Assembly: GCA_963789075.1 (NCBI GenBank)
Contig: CAWBJQ010000002.1
Coordinates: 124,001-188,000, forward strand
Source: DATATJ01 sp963789075
GTDB taxonomy: Bacteria; Acidobacteriota; Vicinamibacteria; Vicinamibacterales; CAVVIG01
Direction of reading: 5' to 3'
DNA: 64,000 nucleotides
Each line of letters opens with the position of its first letter. The first letter of the stretch is position 1. Shown in pieces: positions 58,374 to 64,000 of this stretch. The notes under the pieces were generated by a model. The model had not been told where the DNA came from, searched no databases, and saw only the letters and a list, made by a program, of their open reading frames with translations. A program made the translations under genes and the position numbers.

Positions 58374-59598
58374 ATGAAGAAGCACGACGAGAACGAATGG
58401 GATCGGCGCGGGTTCCTGCAGTGCATGGCGTGGGTCGGGACCGGCGCGGTGTGGACGATGGCCGGCGGCGTCCTGAAGGGGATGCCGCTCGAGCAGGCGG
58501 CGCGCGGGATGGCGAAGGGCATGGCGGGCAGGGCGGCGGCGGCCTGCGCTTCGTGCAGATCAGCGACAGCCACATCGGCTTCGACAAGCCCGCGAACACC
58601 GACGTGACCGGAACGCTGCGCGCGGCGGTCGCGAAAATCAAGGCGGCACCCGAGCAGCCGTCGTTCGTGCTGCACACCGGCGATCTCACCCACCTGTCGA
58701 AACCATCCGAGTTCGACACGCTGCAGCAGGTGATGACGCGAACTGGCGCTGCCGGTGTTCTACGTGCCGGGCGAGCACGACGTGCTGGAAGACGACGGCA
58801 AGAGCTATCTCGCAGCGATTCGGGAAAGGGACGCAGGGCGCCGGCTGGCACAGCTTCGATCAGGCCGGCGTGCACTTCATCGGCCTCGTCAACGTCGTGA
58901 ATCTGAAGGCCGGCGGTCTCGGCAGCCTCGGCGAACGAGCAGCTCGAGTGGCTCGAAAAGGACGTCAAGCGGCTGAAGAGCAGCACGCCGATCGTCGTCT
59001 TCGCGCACATTCCGCTCTGGTCGGTGTATCCGGAATGGGGCTGGGGCACCGACGACAGCGCGCGCGCGCTGTCGTACTTGAAGCGATTCGGATCGGTCTC
59101 CGTGCTGAACGGGCACATTCACCAGGTGATGCAGAAGGTCGAAGGGCACGTGACGTTTCACACGGCGATGTCCACGGCGTTTCCGCAGCCGGCGCCCGGA
59201 ACGGCGCCGTCGCCCGGGCCGATGAAAGTCGAGGCCGATCGGCTGAAGAAGATGCTCGGTCTCTCGCGCATGTCGTTCCACGACATCAACCATCCGATCG
59301 CGATCACGGACGCTGCCGCTCGAGGAAGAGACGCAATGGCCGGCCGGCTGGCGCAAGGACATCGTCGTCGACAACTTCAGCTTCGCGCCCGCGACGACCG
59401 CCGTGCCGGTCGGGCACGGCGATCACCTGGACCAACAAGGACGATGTGCCGCACAACATCGTGAGCACCGATCAGAAGTTCAAGTCGCCGGTGCTCGACA
59501 CCGATCAGCAGTTCTCGCACAGCTTCGACACGCCGGGCACCTACAACTACTACTGCTCGATTCATCCGAAGATGACCGGGCAGATCGTGGTGGGGTGA
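58374..59598 (+). CDS. Tat-exported metallophosphoesterase fused to a C-terminal cupredoxin, frame-disrupted
   Basis: About 405 residues. DRRGFLQCMAWVGTGAVWTMA is a twin-arginine leader. The calcineurin-type phosphoesterase follows: LRFVQISDSHIGF (D, H), FVLHTGDLTHLS (GD), FYVPGEHDVLEDDG (GEHD instead of GNHD), HIPLWS and VLNGHIHQVM (GHxH). After SMSFHDINHPIAITDA and a short linker comes a plastocyanin-like domain ending TWTNKDDVPHNIVSTDQ and YNYYCSIHPKMTGQIVVG, with His, Cys, His and Met copper ligands of type 1. The frame changes several times, near 58540, 58745, 58830, 58930, 59310 and 59410. AAGGAAGG precedes the ATG. Substrate unknown. Confidence 0.85.
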
Positions 59599-59603
59599 CC
59601 GAT

Positions 59604-59983
59604 GCATCGAGCCATGACGCCCTGGGCTCGAGCCGCTGCGTCGTCGCGGCCGTGCTGATCGCGGGTCGCACGCCGCCGCGGCCGCAACCGGTGCACGAGG
59701 TCCAGATCGTCGCGAGCCAAGTTTCAGTTCGAGCCCGCGGTGATTCAGGTCACGCGCCGGTGAGTCGGTGCGGCTCGTGATTCGATCCACGGACGGCACA
59801 CACGGGTTCGCGATTCCGAAGCTCAAGATCGACGCGCTCATTCCCAAGGGCGGCGATCCGGTGACGGTGGAATTCGTCGCGCCGGCGGCGGGCCAGTACG
59901 AAATCGCGTGCTCGGAATTCTGTGGGCGAGGTCACGGCCAGATGAAGGCCGCCCTCGTCAGTGCCGCTGCGGCCACTCGTTGA
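59604..59983 (+). CDS. exported cupredoxin with CuA-type motif, frame-disrupted
   Basis: About 125 residues. An Ala/Val-rich leader (CVVAAVLIAGRTPP) precedes VHEVQIVAS, then a frame change near 59720 leads to VRLVIRSTDGTHGFAIPKLKIDALIPKGGD and CSEFCGRGHGQM. The CxExCxxxHxxM pattern is the CuA site of cytochrome oxidase subunit II, here without the membrane helices, so it is a soluble CuA cupredoxin. The start is uncertain because of the frame change; the ATG at 59604 or a GTG eight bases earlier, overlapping the previous stop, may be used. Confidence 0.8.
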
Positions 59984-60008
59984 ACGCACCAGGAGACGCA
60001 GTACGGTG

Positions 60009-60386
60009 ATGCGCCCGATTCACGCCGTGATCACGATGGCGCGTCGTATGGCCGGCACATTGTTGTGGTCGACCTGCGACGAGGTCCAATGCCGGCTGGT
60101 GCCGTACGACGGCACGAGATATCAGCTCAGGCTCATGCGGAAGGACGGCACGATCAGAAGCACACTCTGTCTCGATTACGCCCACGCGTTGAGGACGTCT
60201 CATGAGTGGCGGCGACAGTGGGATGCGAACAGCGCGATTGAAGCCGCTGTCGGGCCATCCAGGCGAGCACCTGGCCGAAGAACTTGGCATCTTGAAGATG
60301 AGTGCTTCCGAACTGGCACGGCGGCTCAAGGTGCCGACGAATCGGATCACGGCGATTCTGAACGGTCAGCGCGCCATCACGGGTGA
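60009..60386 (+). CDS. possible small protein preceding a HigA-like gene, unknown
   Basis: A 125-residue frame starting at an ATG preceded by AGGAG, about 13 bases away. The first 80 residues look protein-like (CRLVPYDGTRYQLRLMRKDG, LCLDYAHALRTSHEWRRQW). The remainder overlaps the HigA-like gene in another frame and looks like shadow sequence. A frame error or a premature end at about 60225 is likely. It shows no similarity to HigB toxins. Confidence 0.35.
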   Translation: MRPIHAVITMARRMAGTLLWSTCDEVQCRLVPYDGTRYQLRLMRKDGTIRSTLCLDYAHALRTSHEWRRQWDANSAIEAAVGPSRRAPGRRTWHLEDECFRTGTAAQGADESDHGDSERSARHHG

Positions 60387-60588
60387 CACCGCTCTGCGCC
60401 TGGCGCATTTCTTCGGAACGACCGCCCAATTCTGGCTGAACCTTCAAAGCGCGTACGACCTGCGCGTCGCCGACGCGAAGGCCGCAGGCGTCATCAAAGA
60501 GCTGCCGAGGCTGAAGCGCGAGGAGATCGCCCTTCGGCGCGCCACGATTCACGCGAAGGCCGCGCCGCGGACGCGGTGCAGGCGCTGA
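60202..60588 (+). CDS. higA: HigA-like addiction-module antitoxin (XRE HTH)
   Basis: A 128-residue protein. HPGEHLAEELGILKMSASELARRLKVPTNRITAILNGQRAITGDTALRLAHFFGTTAQFWLNLQSAYDL is the VapI/HigA helix-turn-helix with its trailing helix. The ATG at 60202 follows GAGG; the Met at 60223 is an alternative closer to the usual HigA length. There is no HigB toxin gene upstream or downstream, so it is a solitary antitoxin or is paired with an unknown protein. Confidence 0.85.
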   Translation: MSGGDSGMRTARLKPLSGHPGEHLAEELGILKMSASELARRLKVPTNRITAILNGQRAITGDTALRLAHFFGTTAQFWLNLQSAYDLRVADAKAAGVIKELPRLKREEIALRRATIHAKAAPRTRCRR

Positions 60589-60657
60589 CAGCCATCCGGC
60601 GTCACCGATCTGCGTCTGGGCTCGCACCGCAGAAACAAATCCGGCCGCACGCCGCAA

Positions 60658-62034
60658 TTAGAAGTCCACATGCAGCGCGAAGCATCTCGACGAGGACCGG
60701 CCCGCGGTCCTGGTTGTAGCCCGGATGGTCGATGTACTGCAGGCCGCCCGACGCCGACAAGCCGCGCCAGACGATGCGCCGTGTAGTACGTCTCGACGAT
60801 GTCCTCGCGACCATAGCGCAGCGTCCCGTCTCCGAGCAGAAATCCCTGGCCGCCCAAGCGCCAGGTACTCGCGGTGCGGTGCCGACAGACCGTTGGACAC
60901 GACGGCGACTCCGAGCCGATCCTGCGATCGATGCCACAACGCGCCGCTCAGATCGCCTCCGGCCTGCGCGCTGTTGTTCACTTCGGTGTACGCAAACGAC
61001 TCGTTGTGGCCTTCATTCCAGCCGGCGCGCGCGAACACGCGCACGAGTCTGGGAAACGTGTATTCGGTGTTCACGCCGAGCCCCGTCTTCACCCGACCAG
61101 GCTGACGATAGGCGACGACGTCGGGCTTCGGATCGCGACCGGCGAGGAAGCCGTTGATCGCCTCATCGTAGCTGCCCATGTTCGCGTGGTTCGCGTAGCC
61201 GAGCAGCCTGACGGCCAGGCCCGTCGGCCGGGCGCAGCTCGAGCTCGAGATTCTCGGCGCGCGCACGGGCGATGTCCCAGTCCATGTCGATGCCGTTGGC
61301 GACGGTCGGCATCAACGCCTCTCCGAACCGCAGCGACCATTTCGGCGTGTCGTACTCCACGATGGCCGCGTAGGTGTACCCGCGCGTGTCTGCCGCGTAG
61401 TCGTACGCGCCGTTGTTGTCGACCGTCCAGTTCGTGAACTGGAGATGGCTGTCGCTGCCGACCGCGTTGACGTCGAAGAAGTCCGCCATCCCGAGCTTGC
61501 CGGCGCGGATCTCGATCCGGCGCGCGGGGACATGTGCCGCCAGCGAAAAGGCGGTCGGCGTGACATCGACGACCTCCTGGCTGAGCGGAACGGTCACGTG
61601 CACCATCGCGCGCGCGATGTACGGCGCCGAGCCGAGCGTCGGGTTCCGGACCACATCCAGGTTCGTGAATCCCGCCAGGCCAAGCGCGTCGCTGAGGCCG
61701 CGGCCGCCGGCGCTCTCGACGTCGAGGAGCAGTTCGGTGCGGCCCGGCAGCTGTGACGCCGGTGTAGATCGTCCAGAGGCGCGACAGCGCCTGCTCCGGA
61801 TCCGGCCGCAGGCTGTTGTCCCCTTGGTACGGCGACGTGAATCGCCCGTGCGTCTGCGAGATGAGATTCACTTGTCCGGACAACCACCAGCGACTGTCAT
61901 CCGGATGCGGAAACATCGTCGTCTCGGCCGGCGGCGTGTCCGGAGCGGTCTGCGCCGCGCACGACGGTCGCGCCGCCGATGACCAGCAGCACGGAGAGAG
62001 AGCAGGACCGAAGGCAATCTCGAATGGGCATCAT
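60658..62034 (-). CDS. OprB-like carbohydrate-selective porin, frame-disrupted
   Basis: About 455 residues across five or six frames. Leader: CSLSVLLVIGGATVVRGA. Barrel segments: WWLSGQVNLISQTHGRFTSPY, NSLRPDPEQALSRLWTIYTGV, LLLDVESAGGRGLSDALGLAGFTN, IEIRAGKLGMADFFDVN, GYANHANMGSYDEAINGF, GWNEGHNESFAYTEVNNSAQ and GGLQYIDHPGYNQDRGPV, ending ALHVDF with the terminal Phe typical of outer-membrane proteins. GAGGAG stands before the ATG at 62034. The frame changes resemble those of neighbouring genes, so the porin is probably intact in the organism. Confidence 0.85.
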
Positions 62035-62480
62035 GTCCGTCTCTCCTCACAGCCAGGCGTGAAAACGCCGAATGTACCAAGTCTTCACGCCCTGAGTGAG
62101 GGCACAATACGCGAGCAATAGCTCTCCCGGTGCGTCGGAGAGCAGCACACGACCGACCGGACGAAAGTTCCGGCGACAATGGTTGAAAACGATCGGCGGG
62201 AAATGTGAGCCCGGCCGCGATCTCCACGATGTGCGTGGAAGATGCGCTGGGCAACCTGCGGGTGGCTAGGTCGGACTATGCGGCGTCTTCCAGGAGTCGG
62301 GTGCTACTCGGAGGTTGATCGTCTTGGTTTCGCATAACTCGGAATTTCTGTTTTACCCCGACGGCCTCTCTCGACGCCGGAGGGCAGTGGCCTGTGTGTC
62401 GCGCACACGCGCATTCACATCTCAACGATTGTCGCGCCTCTCAGCCATCGGGTCAACGAAAGAGATCGTCAAGATCAGCG
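62035..62480. other. intergenic region, nothing recognised
   Basis: About 445 bp between the porin promoter and the end of the antiporter gene, both transcribed to the left. Frames are Arg-rich and unsupported. AT content rises near 62320-62350. The porin promoter is expected close to 62060-62110 but no clear elements are visible. Confidence 0.45.
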
Positions 62481-64000
62481 TCACGCCTCGTTCCTGCTGA
62501 CTGCCATTTCGAGCCAGTCCAGTTCCTCTTCCATCTGATGAAAGGCATCGTCGCCGATCTCGTCGCTCGCACGCATGGCGAGAACGGCGTGGCGCGCCGC
62601 CTGAAGGGCTCCGCGATGTGAATGTCGCTGTGAGCGGAGTGTCCGGAATGGCCTGCTTCAGAATCCGTCGCCCGCCGGTGCCAGATGCGCGATAAATTCC
62701 TGCCGGACATCCTCGGCAATCGGCGATCGGTCGTTCTCGAAGCTCGCGAGTCCGGCACGCAAGGCGCGTTCGCGCGCCGCACCGACTTCGCGGCCAACCG
62801 GATCATCGTCCTGCAGATCGAGCGCGCGCAAGAGAGGCTTGAGCGTCAGTCCCTGGAGCGCGAGCGTGCCGAGCACGACGGAGAACGCCGTCAGCACGAT
62901 CAGGTCGCGGAACGGAAACGCCGCCGGTAGCGCCAGTGCCGCCGCCAGGGTGACGATGCCGCGCATGCCGGCCCACGAGATGACCAAACCGCTGCCAACG
63001 GTAGGTCGCAGCATGGGCCGTGGTGGATGAAAACCGAGCCGGCGATCTCGCCATCTGATGACGGCATTGAACGACATGTGCCAGGCGATGCGGACAACGA
63101 TGACGGTCAGGAGGACGGCACCAGCGACGGCAAAGTATCGCCCGCGAGCCGCCGGCTGGAGGCTCTCCAGAATCGGGCGGATCTGCAGGCCGATGAAGAT
63201 GAACGCCAGGATGTTCAGCGACGAACACGACCGTGTCCCACACGGCGTACGCCGGTATGCGTATCCGCGCAGGAGTGCGCTCAGGCGCCGTCCGCGCCAC
63301 CGCAATGGCGTAGCAGACCATCGTCAGCACAGCCTGAAAGACCGATGCGGTCGGCGACTATCCAGACGCCGAACGTGCTGACGAATTGAAGAAGGATGGA
63401 GGTCGGTACGTCCTGCACACGGTTCGATCGACCGAAGGAAGAGCCACCCGAGCGCCGGCCCCACAACCACGCTGCCGGCCACTGCGAACAGGAAGGTCGG
63501 CGCCACCGCGGCGATGGAGAAGGTATTGGCCGCCACGGCTCCAACGGCGAGGCGATAAATCAGCAGCGCGCTGGCATCATTCAGCAGGCTTTCGCCTTCG
63601 AGGATGGTCAGGATGCGATGCGGCGGTCGCAACTGGCGGAGCACGGCCGTTGCGGCCGCGGCGTCCGGCGGGGCGACGACGGCGCCGAGCGCAATCGCCG
63701 GTGCCCATGGCATGGCGGGCATCAGCGTGTGTGCCATCAAGGCGACCGCGGCAGTCGTGAAGGCGACCGCAAAGACCGCCAGGCCGGTGACCGGCGCCCA
63801 ATTGTCCCTGAGATCTCTCGGCGACGCGTCGTACGCCGCATCGAGCAGCACGGGTGCGACGAAGATCGCGAGCGCGAGCTCGGGGAGGCACCGTGAACGA
63901 AGGCGCGCCCGGAACAAACGCGAGGAGCGCGCCGCCGAGCGCTAGAAATACGGGATAGGGTGCTCCGACGCGGCGCGCCGCCGCTGCCAGGAGAACGGCC
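62481..64000 (-). CDS. CPA1-family Na+/H+ antiporter, partial at the window end and frame-disrupted
   Basis: The N-terminus lies beyond position 64000; the first visible residues are AVLLAAAARRVGAPYPVFLALGGALLAF, transmembrane helix 1-2 of CPA1 antiporters. Then ALAIFVAPVLLDAAYDASPRDLRDNW, ALGAVVAPPDAAAATAVLRQL (APPDAAA carrying the ion-binding Asp), ILEGESLLNDASALLIYRLAV (EGESLxND signature), LNILAFIFIGLQI and GMRGIVTLAAALALP. A cytosolic tail ends LDWLEMAVSRNEA at 62481. Frame changes near 63905, 63370, 63220 and 62660. It moves protons against sodium or potassium across the inner membrane. Confidence 0.9.

Overview
The window is GC-rich, gene-dense bacterial chromosome. It looks like an acidobacterium, possibly of the Vicinamibacteria type. 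This is inferred from gene content: a duplicated orphan MacB/FtsX permease, a carboxypeptidase-like-domain TonB receptor, an ECF42 sigma factor paired with a DGPF/YCII protein, a cytochrome-c-containing secreted protein and many small Tat/Sec-exported proteins of unknown role. No rRNA, prophage, CRISPR array or insertion sequence was seen. Two tRNA genes (Arg-CCG and His-GTG) are present.

Layout. From 0 to 10.5 kb, mostly on the minus strand, there is a stress and DNA-repair block: NHEJ proteins LigD and Ku, a DUF2934 protein, a TreS-maltokinase fusion, GlgE (the trehalose to alpha-glucan route) and a sulfite-oxidase-like molybdoenzyme. From 10.6 to 23 kb lie cyclic-di-GMP and two-component signalling genes: an HD-GYP/GAF/GGDEF protein, a GGDEF protein and a hybrid kinase divergent from a response regulator. 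A papain-like protease, a CsbD protein and small membrane proteins sit among them. From 23 to 31 kb are exported proteins, MarC, a metallo-beta-lactamase-fold hydrolase, ArfB, an NHL-repeat protein, a c-type cytochrome and an outer-membrane barrel. From 31.6 to 36.7 kb is a complete urease operon, ureABCEFGD on the minus strand. From 37 to 40 kb are a YncE-like protein, a holin-like membrane protein and ECF42 with its DGPF partner. From 40 to 54 kb, mostly on the plus strand, are a ParB-like/kinase-like fusion, a pseudo-receiver-PAS protein, dienelactone hydrolase, Fic, a TPR-LuxR regulator, a cupin, a DUF433/DUF5615 toxin-antitoxin pair, a TonB receptor, an M23 peptidase and DoxX. From 54 to 64 kb are the duplicated permease, an ECF sigma/anti-sigma pair, a DUF2231 protein, a metallophosphoesterase-cupredoxin fusion, a CuA-motif cupredoxin, a HigA-like antitoxin, an OprB-like porin and a CPA1 Na+/H+ antiporter cut by the window end.

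Reading-frame quality is uneven. Genes in 0.5-9 kb, around 20.3-20.6 kb and in 55.8-64 kb carry many one- or two-base frame changes, although the protein sequence continues across frames. Genes in 10-20 kb and 23-55 kb are mostly intact. Most of these breaks look like sequence errors. Two in ligD coincide with inserted repeat elements and may be real.

The most unusual signal is a set of hairpin or short-period repeat elements placed inside or at the ends of protein genes. They include a perfect 16-bp-arm hairpin in ligD, a related hairpin that supplies the last codons and stop of the M23 peptidase gene, a palindromic GGGATTY-repeat element read in frame through glgE, and a GGGATTT tract in ligD. 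They resemble in principle the palindromic elements known inside Rickettsia genes, but the sequences differ.
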